A stretch of DNA of 34,323 nt from Candidatus Bathyarchaeota archaeon (GTDB lineage: Archaea; Thermoproteota; Bathyarchaeia; Bathyarchaeales; SOJC01). The position numbers and the translations under genes are program-made. The notes under the pieces are model-generated. The model saw nothing but the letters and a program-made list of their open reading frames with translations, was not told where the DNA came from and made no database searches. This document shows positions 25,923-33,837 of the stretch, piece by piece; position 1 is the stretch's first letter; each line of letters starts with the position of its first letter. The stretch is from the NCBI GenBank assembly GCA_020352645.1, contig CP070683.1, forward strand, positions 1,437,222 through 1,471,544, given 5' to 3'.

Positions 25923-26211
25923 ATGAGACTAAAGAGGACGAAGGATGGCATATTGGTTGATATTCTCGTCAGATCCAGATCAAAGGGCTTTGATGTTAAA
26001 GTTGACGATGAAATTTTGGTGTTTTGCAGGCAGCCGCCGACTGGGGGAAAAGCGAACACAGAGGTTGTCAAGAAACTGTCATGGCGCTCGGAACGCAGAT
26101 CGAGATCACACGGGGGTTCGCTCTTGAAAGAAGACGATTCTTATTACAGATGTGTCTGAAGAAGTTCTGAAAAGTCTTGAAACATTTAAAGAAAACAGCC
26201 GTGGCGAATGA
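25923..26211 (+). pseudogene. DUF167 (YggU-like) gene broken by two frameshifts
   Basis: The N-terminal half is intact: ATG 25923 with GGTGA upstream, then MRLKRTKDGILVDILVRS and the family core FCRQPPTGGKANTEVVKKLS. DUF167 similarity then continues in another frame from 26081 (ALGTQIEITRGFA) and in a third frame from 26128 (KKTILITDVSEEVLKSLETF), ending at TGA 26209-26211. Each shift is explained by one missing base, near 26079-26081 and near 26123-26127. Read as one frame, the sequence ends with an unrelated tail (SWRSERRSRSHGG). It is either a decaying gene or carries two sequence errors. DUF167 proteins are small alpha/beta proteins without a firm function. Confidence 0.75.
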
Positions 26212-26319
26212 CCTTGGCTCAATTTGAGCATTGTGCGCCAAACGAACGCAAGAAGAGTGATGCTGAATTGTAGTGCACACAGTTATCCTTTGTGCGACAC
26301 TGAGCTTTCCATGTGGAGC

Positions 26320-26568
26320 CTACTGTCTCTCTCTATGAGCGAAGTGTTCCAAGGCATGTGTGTAGTCCAAGCGTTGAAGCTCGTAGTGAACACTTATGAT
26401 TAGCCCTGAAAACAGGAAGGTAAAACCCAGAATTGCTAGTAGATCAGTCTTGAGCAGTAGTCCCACAATCGCTGCGCAGGAGCCGAGAGCTCCGAAAATC
26501 TCTCCGATAAATCTGCCAAAGCGAAACTCAGCGATTTTTTTTCTCATGTATTCTGTTATATCCGCCAT
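26320..26568 (-). CDS. Small two-helix membrane protein
   Basis: An 82-residue protein with an amphipathic, basic start (MADITEYMRKKIAEFRFGRF), two transmembrane segments (EIFGALGSCAAIVGLLL and LLAILGFTFLFSGLIISV) and a short polar tail (HALEHFAHRERQ). The start is ATG 26568, with AGGTGG exactly six bases upstream; an upstream in-frame ATG at 26601 lacks such support. The family is not recognised. It is divergent from the SAM-hydrolase-family gene. Confidence 0.62.
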   Translation of the reverse strand: MADITEYMRKKIAEFRFGRFIGEIFGALGSCAAIVGLLLKTDLLAILGFTFLFSGLIISVHYELQRLDYTHALEHFAHRERQ

Positions 26569-26662
26569 CGATTTCCACCTGTGTCTTCGAGAGAAATCCA
26601 AGTGGCTATATATAAGCGCTGGGTGAAGAGGGTCGTTTTGAACGACGATTCAAGATGGCGCT

Positions 26663-26673
26663 GGCTTAAATAC
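26663..26673 (+). promoter_or_regulatory. TATA box of the SAM-hydrolase-family gene
   Basis: GGCTTAAATAC predicts transcription from about 26694, giving a leader of about 12 nt before GTG 26706. Confidence 0.45.
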
Positions 26674-26705
26674 GTCATCTACAGAGCAGTCTATGGCGGA
26701 CCGCT

Positions 26706-27503
26706 GTGGAAAACAGATTAATCACCCTCTTATCCGACTTCGGGCTGCGAGATCCATATGTTGCTGAAATGAAAGGAGTGATACTGAACATCTGCTCTGA
26801 AGCAAAGATTGTTGATATCAGCCACGAAATCGAGAAGTTTGACGTACATATGGGGGCTTTTCTTCTTGCATCGGCAGCACCATACTTTCCGACGGGCACT
26901 ATTCATGTCGCAGTTATAGACCCAGGTGTTGGCACTGAGAGATGTCCAATAATTGTAGAAGACGAGCGCTTCCGTTTTGTGGGACCTGACAATGGAGTGC
27001 TCATGTTAGCTGCTTCACAACGCGAAAAGCCTCGCGTCTACATCATTGAAAATCGAAAGTTCATGCTCCCCAATGTTTCATCCACTTTTCACGGAAGGGA
27101 CATCTTTGCACCTGCTGCAGCCTATCTAGCTAGAGGGCGCTCTGCTTCGGAGATGGGACGGGAAACCAGCAGTTATGTTATGCCTAGTTTTGCACAACCT
27201 TCATTGATGAAGAACAGCATCTGCGGAGAAGTGATTTACACTGATGGTTTCGGCAACATAGTAACGAATATATCAGCAGGCATGTTGGACAGGATTGCTT
27301 TTCGTAAAAGTGAAACTCTCAAATGCATGATTGGCAAACGATCCGTTGCTTTAGACCTTCTTCCAGCTTATGGTAACGTCTCAAAAGGCAAGCCACTTGC
27401 AATTCTCGGCAGCCATAGCTTTCTAGAGATTTCAATCAACCAAGGCAATGCAGCGAGAGAGTTTGAGGCAAAAGCTGGCGATCCAATTAGACTTGAACGA
27501 TAG
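26706..27503 (+). CDS. SAM hydroxide adenosyltransferase (DUF62 family)
   Basis: The 265-residue protein matches the S-adenosyl-L-methionine hydroxide adenosyltransferase family, which splits SAM into adenosine and methionine using hydroxide; it is related to bacterial fluorinases and chlorinases. Diagnostic segments are LLSDFGLRDPYVAEMKGVI (D11 in the SAM site), HVAVIDPGVGTER, FVGPDNGVL, FHGRDIFAPAAAYLA and GEVIYTDGFGNIVTNI. The physiological role in archaea is not settled. The start is GTG 26706, near-leaderless behind the TATA box at 26663. It converges tightly with nadM (10 nt between stops). Confidence 0.92.
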   Translation: MENRLITLLSDFGLRDPYVAEMKGVILNICSEAKIVDISHEIEKFDVHMGAFLLASAAPYFPTGTIHVAVIDPGVGTERCPIIVEDERFRFVGPDNGVLMLAASQREKPRVYIIENRKFMLPNVSSTFHGRDIFAPAAAYLARGRSASEMGRETSSYVMPSFAQPSLMKNSICGEVIYTDGFGNIVTNISAGMLDRIAFRKSETLKCMIGKRSVALDLLPAYGNVSKGKPLAILGSHSFLEISINQGNAAREFEAKAGDPIRLER

Positions 27504-27513
27504 GAAACCCCTA

Positions 27514-28041
27514 TTAGATTTTGTCCGTTTTTGACAGATCCTTTAGTCTTCCAACCCCATCGATTTCTCTGATGAACTCTGAAACGGGTGTTGGTACGAG
27601 GTCTAACCAATCTCCGTCTTTCAGCATTCTTTTCCTGACCTCCGTCGCCAGATAGAGGGAACGTTTGGCGAAAGGTATTGACTTAACTGGGAATCCAGCT
27701 TCCATGAACAAGCGACGTGTAAGCGGCTCATTCGAGTAGACGGATTCGAATTTCGGTGTGTATCCTTTCACTTCTGCTACCCACATCATATGCACATGCA
27801 TGTCTCTGATCGGTATGATCCAATATCTCCGTGGAGATATCTGTGCCTCATCGAGAGCGTTGCGAATCATCGTAAGTCTTTCGCCAGCTGTGAAAGGATT
27901 GTCCAGTCGATGGCTGTATTGGGCACTACCTATAACCACAACAATCTCTTCAAGTTCGGACAAAACGTATTTTATGGCGTGAAGGTGACCCAGATGAAAG
28001 GGCTGAAACCTGCCTATATAAAGTCCCTTGGACAAGGACAA
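27514..28041 (-). CDS. nadM: Nicotinamide-nucleotide adenylyltransferase (NadM type)
   Basis: The enzyme joins NMN (or NaMN) to ATP to make NAD(+). It has the nucleotidyltransferase signature GRFQPFHLGH (H16-x-G-H19), then VVVIGSAQYSHRLDNPFTAG, the specificity segment VYSNEPLTRRLF, and the second ATP motif YLATEVRKRML (usually S-G-T-E-[IV]-R). At 175 residues it is the archaeal size. The start is TTG 28041 or TTG 28035; a GTGA-type SD sits at better distance from 28035. A TATA-like CTATTTTTAAGC lies near 28078. It may work with the nicotinamidase-like protein in NAD salvage. Confidence 0.93.
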   Translation of the reverse strand: MSLSKGLYIGRFQPFHLGHLHAIKYVLSELEEIVVVIGSAQYSHRLDNPFTAGERLTMIRNALDEAQISPRRYWIIPIRDMHVHMMWVAEVKGYTPKFESVYSNEPLTRRLFMEAGFPVKSIPFAKRSLYLATEVRKRMLKDGDWLDLVPTPVSEFIREIDGVGRLKDLSKTDKI

Positions 28042-28170
28042 TCACTTCTCAAATGCATACTAGGTGCATAGCTTAAAAATAGTTAGCGCTGTCCAGAGTG
28101 GAAACAACACATTTTTCATATGAACAGCTAGAATGTGATGGCAAGAGAGACTTCTGATGATACGTGTTGA

Positions 28171-28293
28171 ATGATCGGCTTGAATTATCCTTGTGCCCCC
28201 ATCAGAGACAACATCTTTGATATATTTCAGCCTCACATGGCTAAGTTTAAATTACAGGCAATCTATTATCATGCAAATCTAGGAGGTAAGTAA
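28171..28293 (+). CDS. Possible 40-codon upstream ORF of the proteasome gene
   Basis: ATG 28171 opens a 40-codon frame that ends in TAA at 28291-28293, two bases before the TTG of the proteasome gene, and whose tail contains that gene's SD. The predicted peptide has no recognisable domain, and the frame spans the predicted promoter at 28243. Translation would need an upstream transcript. It may be chance. Confidence 0.15.
   Translation: MIGLNYPCAPIRDNIFDIFQPHMAKFKLQAIYYHANLGGK
28243..28254 (+). promoter_or_regulatory. TATA box of the proteasome beta gene
   Basis: AAGTTTAAATTA predicts transcription from about 28275, leaving a leader of about 21 nt that contains the AGGAGGT SD (28281-28287). 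Confidence 0.5.
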
Positions 28294-28295
28294 CC

Positions 28296-28916
28296 TTGGT
28301 TGAAAATGATCAGCAATCTCGTTACTTCATGATGCCTGGCGCTACAACGCTTGGCTTGGTGTTTTCTGAAGGCGTTCTGCTGACCTCCGAAAAACGAGTT
28401 ACGTATGGATACTTCGTTACCAGCAAAGCTGGAAAGAAGGTGTTTAAGATCACTAATCATATAGGTGCAGCATGTGCAGGCCTTGTTTCTGACATGCAGG
28501 TTCTCATCAGAGAGATTGAAGCCTATGCCAACCTCTTTTCTCTGGATGCTCGTCGGAAGATCTCTGTGAGATCAGCCGCCAAAGTCATGTCAAATCTTCT
28601 CTTTGGCAGACGATATTTTCCGCTGATTACGCAAACTATTGTAGGTGGAGTAGATGAGGAAGGTGCATCGATTTACGTATTAGACGTCTTAGGCTCAGTG
28701 CTTCCAGACAAATATGCCGCAGTAGGCACTGGCGCAGAGATAGCTGTAGGTGTGCTTGAAGAAAACTACAGGGAGGACATGGGCTTAGAAGAGGCGAAAG
28801 AGATGGCTGTCCGCGCAATGAAGTCAGCGATAAGCCGAGACTCCATGAGCGGCAACGGAGTTGACTTTTTGATAGTAACCAAGGATGGGATCTCTGAAGA
28901 ATCACTTCAATTCTGA
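28296..28916 (+). CDS. psmB: Proteasome beta subunit with Ala at the Thr1 position
   Basis: A 206-residue beta subunit of the archaeal 20S proteasome. An ungapped alignment with active subunits places A16 at the catalytic Thr1 (MPG-ATTLG against G-TTTVG), E32 at position 17 and K48 at the Lys33 catalytic lysine (SKAGKKVFKI). The rest is normal (GAACAGLVSDMQVLIREIEA, AVGTGAEIAVGVLEENY, SRDSMSGNGVDFLIVT). The subunit may be inactive or structural, paired with an active beta paralog elsewhere, as in some TACK archaea with two beta genes; cleavage before T17 is the alternative. The start is TTG 28296, with AGGAGGT eight bases upstream. Confidence 0.92.
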   Translation: MVENDQQSRYFMMPGATTLGLVFSEGVLLTSEKRVTYGYFVTSKAGKKVFKITNHIGAACAGLVSDMQVLIREIEAYANLFSLDARRKISVRSAAKVMSNLLFGRRYFPLITQTIVGGVDEEGASIYVLDVLGSVLPDKYAAVGTGAEIAVGVLEENYREDMGLEEAKEMAVRAMKSAISRDSMSGNGVDFLIVTKDGISEESLQF

Positions 28917-29033
28917 CCAGTCTAACGCCCAAGAAAAAGCAGATCTGAAAACCTAGATGATTGATCCAGGATATTTCCTGAACCTATGCAGTTTTTCCGC
29001 CAAGAGGAATAACGTGTATTCCCAAGGCTATGG

Positions 29034-29133
29034 TGCGGCGGGCCGGATTTGAACCGGCGAACCCCTGCGGGAAAGGATCTTGAGTCCTTCGCCTGTAATC
29101 CTGTGGAGTTTGACCGGGCTTGGCTACCGCCGC
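29034..29133 (-). tRNA. tRNA-Leu (CAA) with a 15-nt D-loop insertion
   Basis: This is a class II tRNA on the minus strand. The acceptor stem pairs 29127-29133 with 29035-29041, discriminator A is at 29034 and CCA is encoded at 29031-29033. The anticodon stem AAGGA/TCCTT encloses loop CTCAAGA with anticodon CAA (29082-29080). The long variable arm CCC-GCA-GGG and the T-arm GCCGG/CCGGC are intact. Between D-loop GGTCAAA and the 3' D-stem GGC lie 15 extra bases (29094-29108, or shifted by one). Removing them restores a standard tRNA-Leu. The insert contains TCC-ACA-GGA, a mini-hairpin. It is best read as a non-canonical intron; a clear bulge-helix-bulge motif is not evident. Confidence 0.9.
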
Positions 29134-29258
29134 TACAGACCCCAACTACCAACCTACGAAATTTAAGGGTTACCAACAGATTATCTGCACTAGCTAGATG
29201 CACAACGTACACATCTCAAGGAATTGACGCGCCAAATATGGTTTTCTGCATGTACCGA

Positions 29259-29270
29259 ACATTTAAACAG
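29259..29270 (+). promoter_or_regulatory. TATA box of the NrdD-like regulator gene
   Basis: ACATTTAAACAG predicts a start near 29291, 21 nt before ATG 29312. No SD is seen before that ATG. Confidence 0.5.
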
Positions 29271-29311
29271 CTAAATCCCATAAAGAATAGCCACACAAAA
29301 GGCTTAGCTCC

Positions 29312-31420
29312 ATGTCGAAACCAAAGCTTCCAACTATACACAAGGCAGGCATTCGAGTACTGAAAGCGATTTCCGCATCCATTCGAATACAGATACTTAG
29401 TCTCCTTCTGGAACGAGGTGCCATGTCCTACACTGAAATAATGAATTTCTTGAAGCTCAATGTGACGCGTGATGCAGGGCGTTTTGCATATCATCTGAAA
29501 TTCCTGCTAGGTGCAGATCTCATTGAGCCAGACTCAGAAACCAAGAAATATCGTCTGACTGATCTGGGCAGACGCATCATCGAGATTACAGACGAAATAG
29601 AGAGAAAGACTTACAAACGCAGAAAAATGCTGGTTCGAACATCCCGCTTCACTATGGAGGAATTTGACCGAAACAGAATCAGCCAATCTCTAGTAAGAGA
29701 AGCTAATGTCCCCACCGATTTAGCACAGAAAGTTGCTCGTGAGACAGAGAAGAGATTGCAAAGGTTCAAAACCAAATACCTGACCGCCCCTCTTATTCGA
29801 GAAATTGTGAACGCTATTCTTCTTGAGAAGCATTATGAAGACTATCGCCACAGACTCACTCGGCTAGGCTTACCCGTTTATGACGTCACACAACTAATCG
29901 AAACGCGCCTACCAACGGTGGAAGCTATTCACAAAGAAGCAGGAAACGCAGTCATGGAGGAATACGCACTTCTAAGTATACTGCCCAGAAATGTCTCGGA
30001 TGCTCACCTGAACGGAAGCATCAACCTCCACAACCTAGGAACTTGGGTGTTAAAACCGAATGAAATCACGCATAATCTTCAATATTTCTTCCAAGATCAA
30101 AAACCCAAGTCGTTCGAGGCAGCTCTGACTATCACAAACAGAACAATCCAAGATTTCGCGAAAGAAACCTCCGGGCAGCAAAACCTTGAGAAATTCATCA
30201 GCCATTTAGCTCCATATGGAAAAGATACTCCTCCAAGCAAGATCAAAGAGCTATTGAGACTCTTTATCCAAGCCATGAACCAAGTATCACCCATCCCTAT
30301 AACCATGAGTTTAGAGTTCTCGCCTGAAGAGAACGATCCTTATTCCTCCGAAACATTCCGACTGACATTACTATTGTTGGAAGCATTGATGGAAGAAAAT
30401 CGAGCACACCCTCTGCAAAACCCTAAAGTGATAATCAAAGTAAGGCAAGAACAAGGGAAAACTACCGAGATAGAACCGCTCTTTCACGAAGTACACAAAC
30501 TCGCCGCAACAAGCCTTCTTGTGTATTTCGCCAACTTGTGCCCCAAGAATCAAGCGAATGCAACATACACGTCTTCAGGCCTAAGACTTTCGGATGACTG
30601 GTACGGAGACCGGGAGCTTGACACACAGAGAACAGGAAACCTTGACACAATTGCAATCAACCTGCCAAGGATTTCCTTCGAAGCGAAGGGCGACGAAAGC
30701 AGGTTCTTTGAACTTCTAGAGAGCCAGCTCAACATTGCCAAGCAAGCTCTGGAGATCAAATTCAAAACTATGAAGAAGCGCATTGAACAAGACCTGTTGC
30801 CCCGTCTGACACAAAAGACTAACGGGGATGAATATTTCAGGTTGAAAAATGCAACCAGAACGGTGGTTATTTCTGGGCTAAAGGAAGCAGTCAATGCATT
30901 GTTGGCGGGGAAGGAAGAATCAGAAGGAAACGCAGAAACTTCCAGTCTGGCTGTTAGTATTCTTGAATATATAAACCAATATACATCCAAACATACTAGG
31001 AAACCTCAGACTCGACTAACTTCTGCGATAGTCAACCTCGGATCTACGGCGGAGAGACTCGCAGAACTAGATGTTGAAAGATATGGGTGGGGAATTGCCA
31101 AGACGCGGGGAACAAAAGAACACCCCCACTATTCAGATATAAGCACTGTAAGCCTCGATAGAATGGAGCAACTTCATATTGAGGAGAGAATACATCAACT
31201 GACCCCTGGAGGTCACCTAGCCATAGTGGAGAATGAACAGGCAGAGCTATCAGTAGAGGATCTTCAAGTCAGGACACGCCGACTTGCAGCGAGCGAACTA
31301 GGTCTATTCTGTTACAAGCTTTCTCTGACGTTCTGCAGTCATTGTAAGAAAACGTCATCTGGGACTCATCTGAAATGCCCTGAATGTGGTTCCACAAACA
31401 TCGTATCCTTTAAGAACTAA
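29312..31420 (+). CDS. Winged-helix/ATP-cone/NrdD-like fusion without catalytic residues; candidate RNR regulator
   Basis: Residues 10-95 form an ArsR-like winged helix (SASIRIQILSLLLERGAMSY, ending YRLTDLGRRII). Residues about 105-200 form an ATP-cone-like region, and the remainder is a full NrdD-like body ending in a zinc ribbon (C675, C678, C689, C692). It aligns along its length with the NrdD downstream (PLIRE, TRLGLP, DAHxxGxIxxH, INLPR, ExRLAxxDxxxxG). However, C175 of NrdD corresponds to E251 here, the NrdD pair CCRL becomes SGLRL near 422, and the protein stops before the glycyl-radical loop. Catalysis is therefore ruled out. I infer a nucleotide-sensing transcription factor for nrdD. 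The start is ATG 29312. It is 225 nt upstream of nrdD on the same strand. Confidence 0.85.
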   Translation: MSKPKLPTIHKAGIRVLKAISASIRIQILSLLLERGAMSYTEIMNFLKLNVTRDAGRFAYHLKFLLGADLIEPDSETKKYRLTDLGRRIIEITDEIERKTYKRRKMLVRTSRFTMEEFDRNRISQSLVREANVPTDLAQKVARETEKRLQRFKTKYLTAPLIREIVNAILLEKHYEDYRHRLTRLGLPVYDVTQLIETRLPTVEAIHKEAGNAVMEEYALLSILPRNVSDAHLNGSINLHNLGTWVLKPNEITHNLQYFFQDQKPKSFEAALTITNRTIQDFAKETSGQQNLEKFISHLAPYGKDTPPSKIKELLRLFIQAMNQVSPIPITMSLEFSPEENDPYSSETFRLTLLLLEALMEENRAHPLQNPKVIIKVRQEQGKTTEIEPLFHEVHKLAATSLLVYFANLCPKNQANATYTSSGLRLSDDWYGDRELDTQRTGNLDTIAINLPRISFEAKGDESRFFELLESQLNIAKQALEIKFKTMKKRIEQDLLPRLTQKTNGDEYFRLKNATRTVVISGLKEAVNALLAGKEESEGNAETSSLAVSILEYINQYTSKHTRKPQTRLTSAIVNLGSTAERLAELDVERYGWGIAKTRGTKEHPHYSDISTVSLDRMEQLHIEERIHQLTPGGHLAIVENEQAELSVEDLQVRTRRLAASELGLFCYKLSLTFCSHCKKTSSGTHLKCPECGSTNIVSFKN

Positions 31421-31453
31421 CAATCAACTGCGGAAAATCCATCCTTCCAGCTG

Positions 31454-31510
31454 TTGACACTTCATGTCAATTTCGAAAGAATGAACTACAGAATTTTATA
31501 CAGTTCTTTC
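31454..31510 (+). promoter_or_regulatory. Two inverted repeats in the nrdD upstream region, candidate operators
   Basis: Repeat 1 is TTGACA-CTTCA-TGTCAA (31454-31470). Repeat 2 pairs GAATGAACT (31479-31487) with AGTTCTTTC (31502-31510), 8 of 9 positions. Its spacer holds a TATA-like AATTTTATAC. TATA-like elements also occur near 31515, 31551 and 31594; the last fits a transcription start near 31620, just before nrdD. The repeats could be bound by the upstream winged-helix fusion. Confidence 0.4.
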
Positions 31511-31645
31511 TAAAACTTTTAAGTCCTCTGCAGTACACGGGAAATTCATACTTTTATGTTAAAGAAACCATGACTAAGTAAGCCCACACAACGTGTTTTA
31601 AGCTGATCCATGCATTGAAAGGTCTAAGAGCTAAACGAGCTTATT

Positions 31646-33748
31646 GTGTTCTGCTGCGGGGGTTTTTCCACGAGCCAAAAAGAGTACACTGTAGATTCGC
31701 TCAAATACTTCCCAAGAGTCAGAACATCCAGGATAATGTTCGAGGATTTCAGCTCTCTAAGAATAAGAAACTCACTAGTGAAGGAAACTGGTCTATCAAG
31801 TGAAGTGGCAGATAAGATCGCTCTGGACATTGCAGATCGAATCAACACTCTGGATTTGGATTTCCTATCAGGTCCACTGATTCGTGAGTTCGTCTGCGTC
31901 GCATTGTTAGAAAACAACTTTGAGAAAGAGAGAGCACAATACACAAGGCTTGGCCTTCCGCTTTTTGACGTTGACAAACTGATTCACGCAGGTGACAAAG
32001 AGAATGCTAATCTTCAACACAATCCGGAAACCATTCACAAGCTTGCAGCCGATACCATCTTTGATCAGTACGCGTTGCTCAACTGCCTACCAGCTCATCT
32101 GGCAGATGCACATATAGCTGGCGCCATTCACATACACGACCTGGAATACTTCGCAACAAGACCCTTCTGCCAAGAGCATGACCTGCGTTTCTTCTTGAAG
32201 AAAGGATTGATAGTTGACGGGCAGGGTGTCCACACTGCTGTTGCAGGCCCAGCCAAACATCCCGAAGTCGCGATATTGCATGCGGCAAAGGCCTTAGCGG
32301 CTGCTCAGACAAATTGGGCAGGCGGACAAGGCTATGACTTCTTCAATGTATGGCTTGCGCCTTTCGTTCGAGGCATGTCATATGCGCGCATGAAGCAATT
32401 GGCTCAGATGTTCATCTACGAGATGTCCCAAATGTATGTTGCTCGAGGGGGTCAGACAGTTTTTTCCTCAATTGCCCTAGAATGTGCTGTACCTAAGATT
32501 ATCTGGGATGTACCTGCAGTTCTGCCAGGTGGGGAAGCTAGCAGGTCAGAGACCTACGTGGACTATTATGATGAGGCGAACACCTTCTTTAACGCAATTC
32601 TTGACGTATACATGGCCGGTGACTACCTTGGAAAACCATTCAACTTCCCAAAATGCGAGGTGAAACTGCGTCCTGAGTACTTGGATGCTTTCGAAGATGA
32701 ATACTTGAAAGTAGCTGCTCTTGCGTCAAAGTTCGGCACTCCTTACTTCCTAAATCTCTGCCCGGACTATATGCCAGACATCGTAAACAGCCAGTGCTGC
32801 CGGTTGATTTTTACGCCTGATAGCGAAGAGCTGGAGGAGTTCCACAAAGGCGCCATGAGAATGGGCAGTTTGCAAGTTGTGACAATAAACTTGCCAAGGT
32901 TGGCTTACGAAGCGAACGGAAACGATAAACTTCTGTATGAGCTTCTGGACGAACGAATGGATTTAGCTAGGGAAGTACTTATGATAAAGCGAGACGTAGT
33001 TCGGGACAGGATGAAAGGTGGGGCTTTGCCTTTCTGTTCAATGGATTGTTTCGGCGATTCATACCTGAATTTGGATAAGCAGGTGTTGAACGTAGGGTTT
33101 GTTGGCCTGAACGAATTGCTTAAGGCTCATCTAAGCGTTGAACTACATGAAGATCCAAATGCGTGGCGCTTCGGATTGAAAGTGATAAAACATATGGTCG
33201 ATAGAGTCAATGAATACGCCACGGAAACAGGCTACCGTTTCGGATGCATTCAAACCCCTGCAGAAAGCTGTGCACACAGACTGGCTTTGGTTGACAAGAG
33301 AATGTTTGGAGATCGAGCAGTAATACAGGGTGACGCTGGTAACGGCAGCATATATTACACTAATAGCTCCCATGTGCGTCCAGCAGCGGGCATTCCTTTA
33401 CTGGATCGGATACAGATAGAGTCAAGTTTTCATCCGTTGACCAAAGGCGGAGCAATCCTGCATGTATGGCTTGGCGAGAACGATCCAACGAATGAGTCAG
33501 TTTGGACCTTGATCCGGCGGATTGCAACGCAGTCGCTGGCGGCCTACTTCGCTTTCACGAGGGACATGACGATTTGTCGACGCTGCAATAACGTTGAGGG
33601 CAACTTACAGGTCAAATGCAGTCGTTGTGGAGCAGGTCAAGAAGATCTGGAACACTGGTCAAGGATAACAGGATACTATCAGCAGTTGCGAGGGTGGAAC
33701 GCAGGGAAAGTCCAGGAATTTAAGGACAGACATAGATATACAATATAG
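31646..33748 (+). CDS. nrdD: Anaerobic ribonucleoside-triphosphate reductase (class III)
   Basis: The enzyme reduces NTPs to dNTPs with a glycyl radical. The N-terminal 115 residues contain an ATP-cone (RIRNSLVKETGL, PLIREFVCVALLE). The body has IHIHDLEYFATRPFC with C175, the thiyl-radical region SQCCRL (C384/C385), and a C-terminal zinc ribbon (C644, C647, C658, C661). The glycyl-radical site G676 lies in SRITGYYQQLRGWNAGK. All key residues are present, so it should be active. The activase NrdG is not in this window. GTG 31646 is the only usable early start; its SD is weak. The 700-residue size is normal. It is a paralog of the upstream fusion gene and follows it on the same strand. Confidence 0.94.
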   Translation: MFCCGGFSTSQKEYTVDSLKYFPRVRTSRIMFEDFSSLRIRNSLVKETGLSSEVADKIALDIADRINTLDLDFLSGPLIREFVCVALLENNFEKERAQYTRLGLPLFDVDKLIHAGDKENANLQHNPETIHKLAADTIFDQYALLNCLPAHLADAHIAGAIHIHDLEYFATRPFCQEHDLRFFLKKGLIVDGQGVHTAVAGPAKHPEVAILHAAKALAAAQTNWAGGQGYDFFNVWLAPFVRGMSYARMKQLAQMFIYEMSQMYVARGGQTVFSSIALECAVPKIIWDVPAVLPGGEASRSETYVDYYDEANTFFNAILDVYMAGDYLGKPFNFPKCEVKLRPEYLDAFEDEYLKVAALASKFGTPYFLNLCPDYMPDIVNSQCCRLIFTPDSEELEEFHKGAMRMGSLQVVTINLPRLAYEANGNDKLLYELLDERMDLAREVLMIKRDVVRDRMKGGALPFCSMDCFGDSYLNLDKQVLNVGFVGLNELLKAHLSVELHEDPNAWRFGLKVIKHMVDRVNEYATETGYRFGCIQTPAESCAHRLALVDKRMFGDRAVIQGDAGNGSIYYTNSSHVRPAAGIPLLDRIQIESSFHPLTKGGAILHVWLGENDPTNESVWTLIRRIATQSLAAYFAFTRDMTICRRCNNVEGNLQVKCSRCGAGQEDLEHWSRITGYYQQLRGWNAGKVQEFKDRHRYTI

Positions 33749-33837
33749 AATGTTGGGTTGAGGGTTCAAGAAGAAGAGTCAGGCATGGCTGTTAAACCAT
33801 AGAAATGTCAAGCTGCTAAGCAATAGGTTGTATTCAG

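Noticed and set aside
28152-28200. TGATGA followed by an ATGATC, possible C/D box RNA
   Set aside because: No CTGA box is found at the required spacing.
31615-31803. A 62-codon frame overlapping the nrdD start
   Set aside because: It runs across the ATP-cone coding region of nrdD in another frame and encodes nothing recognisable.
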